A stretch of 64,000 bases of DNA from CAVQRC01 sp963715045 (GTDB taxonomy: Bacteria; Planctomycetota; Planctomycetia; Pirellulales; Lacipirellulaceae). Below are positions 9,128 to 17,684 of this stretch, piece after piece (position 1 is the first letter of the stretch; the number at the start of each line of letters is the position of its first letter). Made by a program: the position numbers and the translations under genes. The notes beneath the pieces are model-generated. The model saw only the letters and a list, made by a program, of their open reading frames with translations. It was not told the DNA's origin and ran no database searches. The stretch covers positions 9,980-73,979 of the forward strand of contig CAVQRC010000035.1 in assembly GCA_963715045.1 (NCBI GenBank), read 5' to 3'.

Positions 9128-10144
9128 ATGGACCGTTTAGATCGATCGACCGGCGGAGGTCGCTTTCCGACGACGAGAATGCGGCGGTTGCGTTACCACC
9201 CGGCGATTCGCAACCTCGTGCGGCAGACGCAGCTCGACCCGAGCCGACTGGTGTGGCCCCTGTTCGCTCGACCGGGCCGGAACGAGCGACGGCCGATCGA
9301 GTCGATGCCGGGTGTCGAGCAGCTTTCGGTCGACCTGATTGCCGAAGCGGCGCGGCGTGCCGCCGGCAACGGACTGGGAGGACTCATTCTGTTCGGGATT
9401 CCCGCCGCCAAGGACAACATTGGGAGCGACTCGCTGACGGAAGCGGGGATTGTGCAGCAGGCCGTGCGGGCGGCGAAGGACGCGGCCCCGGACCTGCTTG
9501 TGATGACCGACGTCTGCTTCTGCGAGTACACCGATCACGGTCACTGCGGTGTGCTTGACGATGCTTCGGGGCGACGCGACGTAAACAACGACGCGACGCT
9601 GGAGTTGCTCGCCCGGCAAGCGGTCAGTCACGCCGAGGCCGGAAGCGATCTGGTCGCGCCCAGCGGCATGATGGACGGCATGGTCGGGGCGATCCGCAGC
9701 GGACTCGACGCAGCCAGTTTCTCACACATCCCGATCCTCAGTTACGCGGCCAAGTACTCGAGCAGTTTCTACGGCCCGTTTCGCGACGCCGCCGAGAGTA
9801 CGCCGCAGTTCGGGGACCGCCGCTCCTACCAGATGGATCCGGCTGCCGATGCCTGCCAGGCGGTTCGCGAAGTCGAGCTGGACTTGCAGGAAGGGGCCGA
9901 CATGGTGATGGTCAAACCGGCGATCGGCTATCTGGACATTCTGTGTCGTATACGGCAGGCATTCCCGGGCGTCCCGCTGGCTGCGTACAACGTGTCGGGA
10001 GAGTACAGCGCAATCAAAGCGGCCGCCGCGCGGGGCTGGCTCGATGAACAGGCCGTCGTGCGAGAAGTATTGACGTCGATCCATCGCAGCGGGGCGGATT
10101 TCATTCTCACGTACTGGGCCGCCGACTTCGCCCAGTGGGCGTAG
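9128..10144 (+). CDS. hemB: Delta-aminolevulinic acid dehydratase (porphobilinogen synthase)
   Basis: HemB condenses two 5-aminolevulinate molecules to porphobilinogen, the second common step of tetrapyrrole synthesis, in the cytoplasm. At 338 residues it has the usual length. Both Schiff-base lysines are in their family contexts: Lys209 in SYAAKYSSSFYGPFR and Lys263 in MVMVKPAIGYLDI. The metal site DVCFCEYTDHGHCG supplies three cysteines (130, 132, 140), which marks the zinc-dependent class rather than the Mg/aspartate-rich class. The N-terminus RMRRLRYHPAIRNLVRQT is typical. hemL follows 55 bases downstream in the same direction, so these two precursor-pathway genes probably form an operon. 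Confidence 0.97.
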   Translation: MDRLDRSTGGGRFPTTRMRRLRYHPAIRNLVRQTQLDPSRLVWPLFARPGRNERRPIESMPGVEQLSVDLIAEAARRAAGNGLGGLILFGIPAAKDNIGSDSLTEAGIVQQAVRAAKDAAPDLLVMTDVCFCEYTDHGHCGVLDDASGRRDVNNDATLELLARQAVSHAEAGSDLVAPSGMMDGMVGAIRSGLDAASFSHIPILSYAAKYSSSFYGPFRDAAESTPQFGDRRSYQMDPAADACQAVREVELDLQEGADMVMVKPAIGYLDILCRIRQAFPGVPLAAYNVSGEYSAIKAAAARGWLDEQAVVREVLTSIHRSGADFILTYWAADFAQWA

Positions 10145-10199
10145 CCGCACACCGGCAACCCGTCAGGTCGCAGGAAGCCCCTTCTTCCTATAATCTCCC

Positions 10200-11498
10200 A
10201 TGCCTGATACCAAACTTTCGCTGCACAACAGTCAAGAAGCCTTCGATGCGGCCCTGCATTTGATGCCGGGTGGCGTGAACAGCCCGGCCCGCGCGTTCGG
10301 GGCGGTCGGCGGCAAACCGATCTTTTTCGAACGCGGTGAAGGCCCGTATCTCTACGATATCGATGGCAACCGCTACATCGATTACATCGGCTCTTGGGGG
10401 CCGATGATTCTGGGTCATGCTCATCCCGAGGTCGTCGCGGCGTTGCAGGCGGCCGCCATTCGCGGCACGAGCTTCGGTGCACCCACGCTTGGCGAAAGCG
10501 AACTGGCCGAACGGATCATTCGGGCAGTACCGTCGATCGAGAAGGTGCGGCTCGTCAACTCGGGAACCGAAGCGACGATGAGCGCGGTCCGCCTGGCCCG
10601 CGGCGCTACGGGGCGAGACATCATCATCAAGTTTGCCGGCAACTATCACGGCCATGTCGACAGTTTGCTGGTGGCTGCCGGCAGCAGCGCGGCGACGCTG
10701 GGCGTACCCAGTTCTCCTGGCGTCACCGCGGGAACGACGCAGGACACGCTGGTCCTCGCCTACAACGATGTCGCGGGACTTGAGCAGGCGTTCGCCGCGC
10801 ACGGTCCGAAAATTGCCGGCGTGATCTTCGAACCCGTGGCCGGCAACATGGGCGTCGTCATCCCGACCAGCGAGTTCCTCACAGCACTCCGGGAATTGAC
10901 CCGGCAGCACGGAGCCGTCTGGATTTGCGACGAAGTCATGAGCGGATTTCGCGTCGCGTTTGGCGGTGCGCAGGAGCGTTACGGAATCACGCCCGACATT
11001 ACGACACTCGGTAAGATCGTCGGGGGCGGACTTCCCGTCGGCGCGTATGGAGGACGGGCAGACCTGATGGACCACGTACTTCCCGCCGGACAGGTGTTTC
11101 AGGCTGGCACGCTCAGCGGCAATCCGCTGGCGACGGCGGCCGGAAACGCGACCTTGCGACTCCTGGAAGAACACCCTCCCTACCCGCGACTTGAGGCACT
11201 CTCCGAGCAACTCGCCGAGGGTTTACGCCAGGCGGCCACGGCGGCCCGGGTGCCGCATCATCTGGCCCGTGTCGGCAGCATGGTCACGTTCTTCTTCTCC
11301 GACGTGCCGGTCGTCGACTGGGACACGGCCAGTCGCTGCAACACCGAGCGATTTGCACAATACTTCTGGGGGATGGCCGAACGCGGAGTCTATCTCCCCT
11401 GCAGTCAGTACGAAGCGATGTTCATCTCGGCCGCGCATTCTGACTACGACATAGAAACCACGATTCAGGCAGCGGCCGAAGTGTTCGGAGAACTTTAG
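10200..11498 (+). CDS. hemL: Glutamate-1-semialdehyde 2,1-aminomutase
   Basis: HemL is the PLP enzyme that makes 5-aminolevulinate from glutamate-1-semialdehyde, so it feeds HemB encoded just upstream; this implies the C5 (glutamyl-tRNA) route. Length is 432 residues, normal for the family. The PLP lysine is Lys272 in TTLGKIVGGGLPVGAYGG; other signatures are MPGGVNSPARAF near the N-terminus, the SGTEATMSAVRLARGATGR segment and the aspartate loop DEVMSGFRVAFGG. The ATG at 10200 has only a weak ribosome site, but the homology to the family N-terminus (SQEAFDAALHLMPGG) fits this start. The 130-bp repeat array begins about 40 bases after the stop. Confidence 0.97.
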   Translation: MPDTKLSLHNSQEAFDAALHLMPGGVNSPARAFGAVGGKPIFFERGEGPYLYDIDGNRYIDYIGSWGPMILGHAHPEVVAALQAAAIRGTSFGAPTLGESELAERIIRAVPSIEKVRLVNSGTEATMSAVRLARGATGRDIIIKFAGNYHGHVDSLLVAAGSSAATLGVPSSPGVTAGTTQDTLVLAYNDVAGLEQAFAAHGPKIAGVIFEPVAGNMGVVIPTSEFLTALRELTRQHGAVWICDEVMSGFRVAFGGAQERYGITPDITTLGKIVGGGLPVGAYGGRADLMDHVLPAGQVFQAGTLSGNPLATAAGNATLRLLEEHPPYPRLEALSEQLAEGLRQAATAARVPHHLARVGSMVTFFFSDVPVVDWDTASRCNTERFAQYFWGMAERGVYLPCSQYEAMFISAAHSDYDIETTIQAAAEVFGEL

Positions 11499-11541
11499 GA
11501 ACTGCTGTTTCCTGGCCGTCGGCGGACCGTGTCACGGAGGT

Positions 11542-11928
11542 GTAGGCCCGACACTCCGTGGCGGGCATGTTGGTTCACCGCCGGCCTGACCGATGTAACG
11601 GCGGCGGCTTCCGGGCAGCGATGGATGGAAGCCGCCTTTCCGGCACGGGTCACGGAGTGACCCGGCTACGTGGAGGCCCGACACTCCGTGGCGGGCATGT
11701 TGGTTCACCGCCGGCCTGACCGCTGTAACGGCGGCGGCTTCCGAGCGGCGATGGATGGAAGCCGCCTTTCCGGCACGGGTCACGGAGTGACCCGGCTACG
11801 TGTAGACCCGACACTCCGTGGCGGGGATGTTGATTCACCGCCGGCCTGACCGTTGTGACGGCGGCGGCTTCCGAGCGGCGATGGATGGAAATCGCTTTCC
11901 GGCCCGTGTCACGGAGTGACCCGGCTAC
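11542..11928. repeat. Three tandem copies of a 130-bp repeat between hemL and suhB-like gene
   Basis: Unit starts (G[TG][AG]G[AG]C) are at 11542, 11672 and 11802, spaced exactly 130 bases. Each unit opens with CCCGACACTCCGTGGCGGG and ends with GGGTCACGGAGTGACCCGG then CTAC, the same inverted ends as the 87-bp array at 6771-7031. The interior differs and contains TTCACCGCCGGCCTGACC and GATGGATGGAA. The last unit runs into the suhB-like gene, whose TAG stop is the reverse complement of the repeat's terminal CTA at 11925-11927. This fills almost the whole 426-base gap after hemL. Confidence 0.92.
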
Positions 11929-12695
11929 TTGCAGATTTCGAGCATCGCTTCGTGGAGGTGGCCATTGGTGGCCAACACGGTCGACTGGGCGATCGGCAGC
12001 GGTTCACCCTCGCAGGTGGTGACGCGGCCGCCCGCTTCCTCCACGATCAGTCGCCCGGCCGCGAAGTCCCAGGCCGCGAGACCGTACTCGAAGAACGCGC
12101 CGAACTGACCCGCGGCGACGCTGCAAAGGTCGAGTGTGGCCGCGCCGTTGCGGCGAACCCCATGCACGTGGACCGCGAACAGTTTGCGAATCGCCGCCAA
12201 CGTGGCGTCGAGTGGTCCCTCGCGGTCGTACGGAAAACCGATTCCGATCAGCACTTCGCTGAGGTTCTGCTCTGCGGCGACGTGCATCAGTTTATCGTTG
12301 CAGTACGCGCCCTGCCCCCGCGAAGCCGTATACCAGTTCTCGCCCACGGGTTGATAGACGACCGCGTGCCGGGGTTGACCCCGCTCGTAGTAGGCGACCG
12401 ACACGCCGAACTGGGGCACGTGATGGGCAAAATTATGCGTGCCGTCGATCGGATCGACGATCCACAGGTTGTCGGCGGCGACATCATCGCGATGCGTCTC
12501 TTCGGCGAATACCGCGTCGCCGGGAAAGTCGCTGCGAATGGCGTCGACGATGGCTCTCTCTGCCGCCACATCGGCATCGGTGACGAGGTTGTTGAGGCCC
12601 TTCGCCGAAAGCTGAAAACCCTCCTGGAAAAACTTCAGGGCGACTTCGCCCCCACGTTGGGCGGCTCGGCGGGCAGTATCAAAGCGGTCTCGCAT
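11925..12695 (-). CDS. Inositol-1-monophosphatase family protein
   Basis: A 256-residue cytoplasmic phosphatase of the lithium-sensitive Mg2+-dependent family (SuhB/CysQ type), which removes phosphate from inositol phosphates or related small substrates. Metal-binding motifs are complete: EET at 65-67, WIVDPIDGTHNF at 78-89 with Asp81 and Asp84, and AAWDFAAGRLIVEEAGG with Asp210. Length fits the family (about 260). The HNF variant in place of the usual TNF is minor. The gene runs divergently from the AOR unit with 100 bases between starts. Its stop codon lies inside a repeat. The precise substrate cannot be told from the sequence. Confidence 0.93.
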   Translation of the reverse strand: MRDRFDTARRAAQRGGEVALKFFQEGFQLSAKGLNNLVTDADVAAERAIVDAIRSDFPGDAVFAEETHRDDVAADNLWIVDPIDGTHNFAHHVPQFGVSVAYYERGQPRHAVVYQPVGENWYTASRGQGAYCNDKLMHVAAEQNLSEVLIGIGFPYDREGPLDATLAAIRKLFAVHVHGVRRNGAATLDLCSVAAGQFGAFFEYGLAAWDFAAGRLIVEEAGGRVTTCEGEPLPIAQSTVLATNGHLHEAMLEICK

Positions 12696-12795
12696 GTCGC
12701 TACCTTATTGGCTGGACGCTTCCGCCCGCAACCGGGCATAATACTGGCCGGTCCATCCTGGAATTCGGTAACCCTTCGCACCGAGGAAATCTTCT

Positions 12796-13272
12796 GTGGC
12801 ACAAATGCTCAACATCGTGCCTGCCAAATGCACGGGTTGCATGCAATGCGAGCTGGCCTGCTCGTGGGTGCAAACCGGTACGTTCCAGCCTTCCAAGAGC
12901 GTGATTCGCGTCAATATTTTCGACGAGGAAGCGAGCTACGCCCCCTTTACGTGCGTTCAATGCGACGAGGCGTGGTGCATGCAGGCCTGTCCGGTGAACG
13001 CGATTGCGATCGACGGAAACGAGGCCAAGATCGTGCTCGACGCGTTGTGTATCGGCTGCCACCTGTGCACGATCGCTTGCCCGTTCGGGACCGTATTTAC
13101 ACTTCCTGATACCGACAAGGCCTCGAAGTGCAATCTCTGCGGAGGCCAACCAGCCTGCGCGACGGCCTGCCCGACCGCGGCGATCGAGGTCGTCGACGGG
13201 GACATGGCGGGTGGATGGTTCAACGACTGGGCCGACCACGTGCACAAGAACTACATCGAAGCCATCCACTGA
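12796..13272 (+). CDS. Four-cluster polyferredoxin, electron-transfer subunit of the AOR unit
   Basis: A 158-residue iron-sulfur protein related to the DmsB/HycB-type four-cluster ferredoxins. Sixteen cysteines are arranged in four groups: C12-TG-C-MQ-C-ELA-C, CVQCDEAWCMQACP, CIGCHLCTIACP and CNLCGGQPACATACP, each suited to one [4Fe-4S] cluster. The start is GTG at 12796, with GAGGAAATCTTCT as ribosome site. It precedes the aldehyde oxidoreductase gene and is followed by an FAD oxidoreductase, the same order as the three-subunit AorABC enzyme known from Aromatoleum aromaticum, where the polyferredoxin subunit carries electrons. That role here is inferred from context. The protein is soluble, with no Tat signal. 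Confidence 0.92.
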   Translation: MAQMLNIVPAKCTGCMQCELACSWVQTGTFQPSKSVIRVNIFDEEASYAPFTCVQCDEAWCMQACPVNAIAIDGNEAKIVLDALCIGCHLCTIACPFGTVFTLPDTDKASKCNLCGGQPACATACPTAAIEVVDGDMAGGWFNDWADHVHKNYIEAIH

Positions 13273-13381
13273 ACCTGAGAGAGACTCACCGCCGATCGCG
13301 GAATTATCCTGAGCGACCCGATTCCCCGGCCGCGGAAAACGTTCGGCGAGATTCTGGAACAGGCACCAAGGAAAGCAAGTC

Positions 13382-15217
13382 ATGGCCAGTTGGACAAAGA
13401 AACTGCTTCGCGTCGATCTGACTTCCGGGACATCTCAGGTGGAACCGATCCCCGAAGACTGGCTGCGGGACTACATCGGCGGCCGAGGTCTGGGTGACCG
13501 CTACCTGTACGAGGAGGTCGATCCGCAGGTCGATCCGCTCTCTCCGGAAAACAAGCTGATGTTTGCGACCGGGCCGTTGACCGGCACGCCCGTGCCGTGC
13601 GGCGCGCGCTATACGGTCGTCACCAAGGGCCCGTTGACCGACGCGATCACGACCTCGAACTCGGGTGGTCACTGGGGGCCCGAACTGAAGTTCGCCGGTT
13701 ACGACCTGCTGATCGTCGAAGGGGCCGCGGCCCGGCCGAGCTATTTGTTCATTTACGACGATCAGGTGGAAATCCGCGACGCCGCCGCATACTGGGGCCA
13801 CGGTGTTTCGGAAACCGAAGACGGGCTTCGCAACGAACTGGGCATCCCTCAGCTTCGCGTGGCATGCATCGGCCCGGCCGGTGAGAATCTCGTCCGGTTC
13901 GCCTGCATCATGAACGACAAACATCGGGCCGCGGGCCGCAGCGGCGTGGGGGCCGTGATGGGCTCGAAGAATCTCAAGGCGATCGCCGTCCGCGGGACGG
14001 GCGGCGTCGCGGTGGCCGATCCCGAGGCCTTCATGAAGGCGATGTGGAACATGCGGGCGGAGATGAAGGACAGCCCGGGCCGGAAGGCATTTTCGGATTT
14101 CGGCACGGCCGCCACGATCGACATGACGCAGGCGTTCGGCGCGCTGCCCGCGCGGAACTTTCAGGAGGGGCAGTTCGAAGAATACGAGAATCTCAACGGG
14201 ACCACGATTCGCAACACACGCATGGAGACGAACAAGGCCTGCTTCGCGTGCACGATCGCCTGCGGCCGCGTGACCCGACTGGGTGAGCATTCCGACAAGT
14301 ACCTCGTCAACATGCATCCCCGCAACTGGAAGCAGGCGGGAGAGGGTCCCGAGTACGAAGCGGCCTGGGCACTGGGCGCCGACACCGGCGTGGGAGATCT
14401 GGACGCGGTGCTCAAAGCGAATTGGCTGTGCAACGACTTGGGGATGGATCCAATCTCGATGGGGGCCACGCTGGCAGCGGCGATGGAGCTCTACGAAGAG
14501 GGCAAGATCACGGATGAGCAGGTCGAAATGCCGCTCCGCTTCGGCTCGGAAGAAGCCCTGATCCGGATGACCGAGGCGACCGCGTACCGCGAAGGACTCG
14601 GCGATGATCTGGCGGAGGGTTCGAAAATCCTTGGCGAGAAGTACCACAATCCGGACGTGTTCATGGGCGTGAAGGGGCAGGAGTTCCCGGCGTACGACCC
14701 GCGTGGCTTTCAGGGGATGGGAATCGCGTACGCGACGTGCAACCGCGGGGCGTGTCATCTTCGGGCCTGGACTCCGGCCATCGAGAGCACGGGCGTCGCC
14801 GACCCGCACACCCCCGACGGCAAGAGCGAGTGGGTAGTCCACGAGCAGCATCGCTCCACGGCTCACGACGCGACCGGGTTGTGCCTGTTCGTGGGAGCGA
14901 CCGGCGGTCCCCTGGAGACGTTTGTTCCGTGCACCGCCGCCGCGACGGGAGTCGACTACACGCTTGACGACTTCATCAAGATCGGTGAGCGGACCTGGAA
15001 TCTCGAGCGGCTCTGGAACCTCAGAGCCGGACTCACGAAAGCCGATGACACGCTCCCTAAGCGGTTGCTGAAGACGGCCCACAAGGAAGGACCATCGGCA
15101 GGGGTCACGGTTAACCTCGATGCCATGCTGCCGGTCTACTACCGCGAACGAGGCTGGGATCAGGAAGGAATTCCCACACCCGAAAAACTGGCCGAACTGG
15201 GCCTGGCGACCTTGTAG
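13382..15217 (+). CDS. Aldehyde:ferredoxin oxidoreductase, tungstopterin subunit
   Basis: A 611-residue member of the AOR family, which oxidises aldehydes to carboxylates (or the reverse at low potential) at a tungsten bis-pterin site. The start is ATG at 13382 with AAGGAAAG upstream. The N-terminal domain shows the family pattern KLLRVDLTSG, YIGGRGLGDRYLY, NKLMFATGPLTGTPVPCGARYTV and SGGHWGPELKFAGYD; the cofactor-binding GRSGVGAVMGSKNLKAIAVRG is well preserved. Cluster ligands are Cys287, Cys290 and Cys294 (CFACTIAC), with a fourth probably Cys501. Tungsten rather than molybdenum is inferred from family membership and from the MoaD-like gene at the end of the unit. Substrate is not predictable; the family includes broad-range and specialised enzymes. 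Confidence 0.95.
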   Translation: MASWTKKLLRVDLTSGTSQVEPIPEDWLRDYIGGRGLGDRYLYEEVDPQVDPLSPENKLMFATGPLTGTPVPCGARYTVVTKGPLTDAITTSNSGGHWGPELKFAGYDLLIVEGAAARPSYLFIYDDQVEIRDAAAYWGHGVSETEDGLRNELGIPQLRVACIGPAGENLVRFACIMNDKHRAAGRSGVGAVMGSKNLKAIAVRGTGGVAVADPEAFMKAMWNMRAEMKDSPGRKAFSDFGTAATIDMTQAFGALPARNFQEGQFEEYENLNGTTIRNTRMETNKACFACTIACGRVTRLGEHSDKYLVNMHPRNWKQAGEGPEYEAAWALGADTGVGDLDAVLKANWLCNDLGMDPISMGATLAAAMELYEEGKITDEQVEMPLRFGSEEALIRMTEATAYREGLGDDLAEGSKILGEKYHNPDVFMGVKGQEFPAYDPRGFQGMGIAYATCNRGACHLRAWTPAIESTGVADPHTPDGKSEWVVHEQHRSTAHDATGLCLFVGATGGPLETFVPCTAAATGVDYTLDDFIKIGERTWNLERLWNLRAGLTKADDTLPKRLLKTAHKEGPSAGVTVNLDAMLPVYYRERGWDQEGIPTPEKLAELGLATL

Positions 15218-15306
15218 CCTGCCGCCGTTCAGCCCCACCGGCAGCCACCCCCGCGGTGCTGCGGTCAACGGCAGACTCTGTCGAGGTAATTGGAGAATAC
15301 AGCCGC

Positions 15307-16686
15307 ATGTCGATTCACCATGTCATTGTCGGCGGGGGACCGGTCGCCACGAATGCGATCGAGACGATTCGCCAGTTCGACAACGGAACTTCGCAAATCA
15401 CCCTGATCTGCGACGAGCCCGCGCATTCCCGCATGGCTCTCCCCTATTGGCTCGCCGGCCAGATCCCTCGCGGCCATACCCACACCGCGGACGATGCGTA
15501 TTTCGAGCGATTGGGTGTCGCACCGCGAATCGGCGAGAGGGTGGCCAGGACCGATGCGTTGCACAAGTCGGTTCAGCTCGAATCGGGAGAAACGATCCCG
15601 TTCGACAATCTCTTGATCGCCACGGGGTCGGCGCCGGCCAGGCCTCCGATCTCCGGGATCGACCTGCCGGGAGTGCAGACGCTGTGGACGTTGGAAGATA
15701 CGGCCCAGCTTCTCGCCCGCGCTGGCACCGAAACGCCCCGCGTGCTGATGGTAGGGGCCGGATTCATCGGCTTCATCATGCTCAACGCGATGTACAAGCG
15801 GGACTGGAAATTGGCCGTCGTCGAGCGTGAACCGCAGGTGCTTCCCCGCATGCTCGACGTCGCCGGAGGCGCCCTGGTCCGCACCTGGCTGACCGCGAAG
15901 GGCGTCGACCTGCACACAGGACGGACCGTGCAAGCAATCTCCGAGATGAGCGACGGGGCAAAGCAGATCGAACTCGACAACGGTCAGACGCTGCAAGCCG
16001 ATATCGTTGTGATCGCCACCGGCATCCAGCCGAATCTGAGTCTCGTCGAGGGCAGCGGGATCAAGATCGACGCCGGCATCTTGGTCGACGATCGGATGCG
16101 GACGAACGCACCCCATGTGTACGCGGGAGGAGATGTCGCTCAGGGGCCCGTGCTCTACGGCGATGGCCCGGCAATCCACGCCATTCAACCGACGGCGGTC
16201 GATCACGGTCGTGTGGCGGGTGCCCAGATGGCCGGACAAGACATCCGCTATCCGGGAAGCCTGCTGATGAACGTGCTGGACACGTGCGGCCTGCAATGTG
16301 CGAGTTTCGGGGCCTGGCATGTGAAGGACGACACCACCGTGATCTCGAATCCGATCAGTAACATCTATCGCAATCTGGTGTGGGACGGCGATCAACTGAT
16401 CGGAGCATCGTTTATCGGTCGGGCCGGCGACATGGGCATGCTCAACGACGTCGGCATGGTGAAGGGGATCCTGCAGACCCAGACGCCGCTCGGAGAATGG
16501 AAGGCGTTTCTGCAGGAAAATCCGTTCGACATTCGCCGGGCCTACATCGCTAACAAGGTGGCTGCGAGGCTTGCCGGCACGACCTTGCTGGGTCGCCCGT
16601 CACAGCCGCGGGGCTTCCGGTTCGCCAATACGCCTGTCAAGAACGAAGCCACCAAGAGCCACCAGGTCTATGTCGCTCCCCAGTGA
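15307..16686 (+). CDS. FAD-dependent NAD(P)H oxidoreductase of the AOR unit
   Basis: A 459-residue pyridine-nucleotide-disulfide-type flavoprotein. The ATG at 15307 begins HHVIVGGGPVATNAIE, a Rossmann FAD loop; a GGAG lies upstream. The NAD-binding loop VLMVGAGFIGFIMLNAM is near residues 151-167, and the second FAD motif THAPHVYAGGDVAQ-like (PHVYAGGDVAQ) is near 272-282. No redox CxxxxC disulfide follows the first FAD loop, which separates it from lipoamide dehydrogenases and places it near nitrite-reductase/rubredoxin-reductase type enzymes. By position it should be the NAD(P)H-linked subunit exchanging electrons with the polyferredoxin and AOR. The last 17 bases overlap the MoaD-like gene, so translation is coupled. 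Confidence 0.93.
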   Translation: MSIHHVIVGGGPVATNAIETIRQFDNGTSQITLICDEPAHSRMALPYWLAGQIPRGHTHTADDAYFERLGVAPRIGERVARTDALHKSVQLESGETIPFDNLLIATGSAPARPPISGIDLPGVQTLWTLEDTAQLLARAGTETPRVLMVGAGFIGFIMLNAMYKRDWKLAVVEREPQVLPRMLDVAGGALVRTWLTAKGVDLHTGRTVQAISEMSDGAKQIELDNGQTLQADIVVIATGIQPNLSLVEGSGIKIDAGILVDDRMRTNAPHVYAGGDVAQGPVLYGDGPAIHAIQPTAVDHGRVAGAQMAGQDIRYPGSLLMNVLDTCGLQCASFGAWHVKDDTTVISNPISNIYRNLVWDGDQLIGASFIGRAGDMGMLNDVGMVKGILQTQTPLGEWKAFLQENPFDIRRAYIANKVAARLAGTTLLGRPSQPRGFRFANTPVKNEATKSHQVYVAPQ

Positions 16687-16915
16687 GATCTCAGTCCGGA
16701 TTACGTTGATGGGCGGGCTCAAGGACAAAGCCCCTCCGGAAGATCGTCTGCAACTCGCTGAGGGATCATCGATCCATGATGCGCTGCGGGAATTGGGAAT
16801 CCAGCCGGCAGAAACGCAGATCGTGATGCGGAACGGAAAGCCGCAGATGAATCGCGATCTGCCGCTTGCCGATGGCGACCAGTTGACCGTGCTGCCGCTG
16901 ATAGGTGGCGGCTGA
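16670..16915 (+). CDS. MoaD/ThiS-like sulfur-carrier protein
   Basis: An 81-residue beta-grasp protein ending in LPLIGGG; the exposed Gly-Gly tail is what MoaD and ThiS use as a thiocarboxylate for pterin or thiazole synthesis. The ATG at 16670 overlaps the upstream gene by 17 bases and follows AGGTCT. The pattern SVRITLMGGLKDKAPP, then SSIHDALRELGIQ, then a DGDQLTVLPLIGGG end fits the fold. A dedicated MoaD-like gene closing an AOR unit is seen in other bacteria and is thought to serve the tungstopterin cofactor. A role in another sulfur-transfer pathway cannot be excluded. Confidence 0.88.
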   Translation: MSLPSEISVRITLMGGLKDKAPPEDRLQLAEGSSIHDALRELGIQPAETQIVMRNGKPQMNRDLPLADGDQLTVLPLIGGG

Positions 16916-17297
16916 TCAGCCCGCTCGCTTCGCCCCACCTGGGTGCAGGAACGCAGTTGCGGACGTTCGGACCTATCAAGCAGTTCCCCAGCAAATCTGA
17001 CCGAGGTCGATCAGCTTTGCCCGTGGGCTCATCGCGGAACCAGATCCGCGGCGGAGCCGAGAAGCATCCGTGGCGAAGCGTGTACGACACCCGCTTCACG
17101 CCGCTGCAGTGCGAAAAGACCCCAGGGGTCTTTCTGGTTGTTTAGGTAATGCTGCATATTGCCTATTCCCCCAAAAAGACCCCAGGGGTCTTTAATGGGT
17201 CGTCCGGCCGCCGGCTCCGGAACGGGGTCAGACGACACGGCCCGGGTGATCCAATCGTTGATTGAAGGGGCGGTCTGAGCCGCTGTATCAGGACAGC
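16916..17297. other. Gap between the AOR unit and crcB with paired palindromes
   Basis: The 382-base gap contains two copies of a 19-bp perfect palindrome (listed separately). It also contains a GGAACGGGGTCAGACGAC segment near 17219, which resembles sequence found next to repetitive elements in planctomycetes; that link is a recollection. No coding frame or RNA gene is convincing. The AOR unit and crcB converge here, so bidirectional termination would be expected. Confidence 0.5.
17115..17193. repeat. Two copies of a 19-bp perfect palindrome
   Basis: AAAGACCCCAGGGGTCTTT occurs at about 17115-17133 and 17175-17193, 60 bases apart. It is symmetric about a central A, so both strands read alike apart from that base. 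A loop-free palindrome followed by T-rich sequence could act as a bidirectional terminator between convergent genes, or be a dispersed repeat. Translated either way it gives a KDPWGLF-like or KTPGVF-like string. Confidence 0.8.
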
Positions 17298-17678
17298 TCA
17301 CACCAGCGCTCGGGCGGCGAAGATTCCGGCGGCGGTCGCGGCCAGACTCCCGCCCACATGCAACGCCATCTCGGCGGCGGCCCAGGCGTAGTGGCGGTCG
17401 GAGATCAGCGTGACCGTCTCGTGAGAAAACGTCGAGAATGTCGTCAGCGAGCCGAGCATTCCAGTCACCAGTCCGAGTCGCACCACCGGCGACCATTCGG
17501 GATCTCGCGTGGCATGGAACAGAATCGCCCCGATCAACAACCCCCCGAGCAGATTGGCAACCAAGGTCCCGACCGCGATCCGGTGGTGCAACGGGTTCAG
17601 CTCGATCGCCAGATACCATCGCAGCAAGGCACCGCACGTGGCACCGACCGCGATGGCCAAGATTCCTGAAAAGTGCAT
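17298..17678 (-). CDS. crcB: Fluoride channel/exporter CrcB
   Basis: A 126-residue inner-membrane protein of the Fluc/CrcB family, which forms dual-topology dimers that release fluoride. Four hydrophobic helices are visible. Family signatures are GATCGALLRWYL in helix 1, AVGTLVANLLGGLLIGA with the conserved Asn in helix 2, and GMLGSLTTFSTFSHE with the Na+-site and phenylalanine-box residues in helix 3. The gene appears as a single copy of normal length. I looked for a fluoride riboswitch upstream (beyond 17678) and found instead a low-complexity heptamer tract, so riboswitch control is not supported. Confidence 0.95.
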   Translation of the reverse strand: MHFSGILAIAVGATCGALLRWYLAIELNPLHHRIAVGTLVANLLGGLLIGAILFHATRDPEWSPVVRLGLVTGMLGSLTTFSTFSHETVTLISDRHYAWAAAEMALHVGGSLAATAAGIFAARALV

Positions 17679-17684
17679 GTGGGG

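Noticed and set aside
12700..15268. Long minus-strand frames opposite the ferredoxin and AOR genes.
   Set aside because: They are complements of strongly conserved plus-strand genes in GC-rich DNA and show no recognisable domain.
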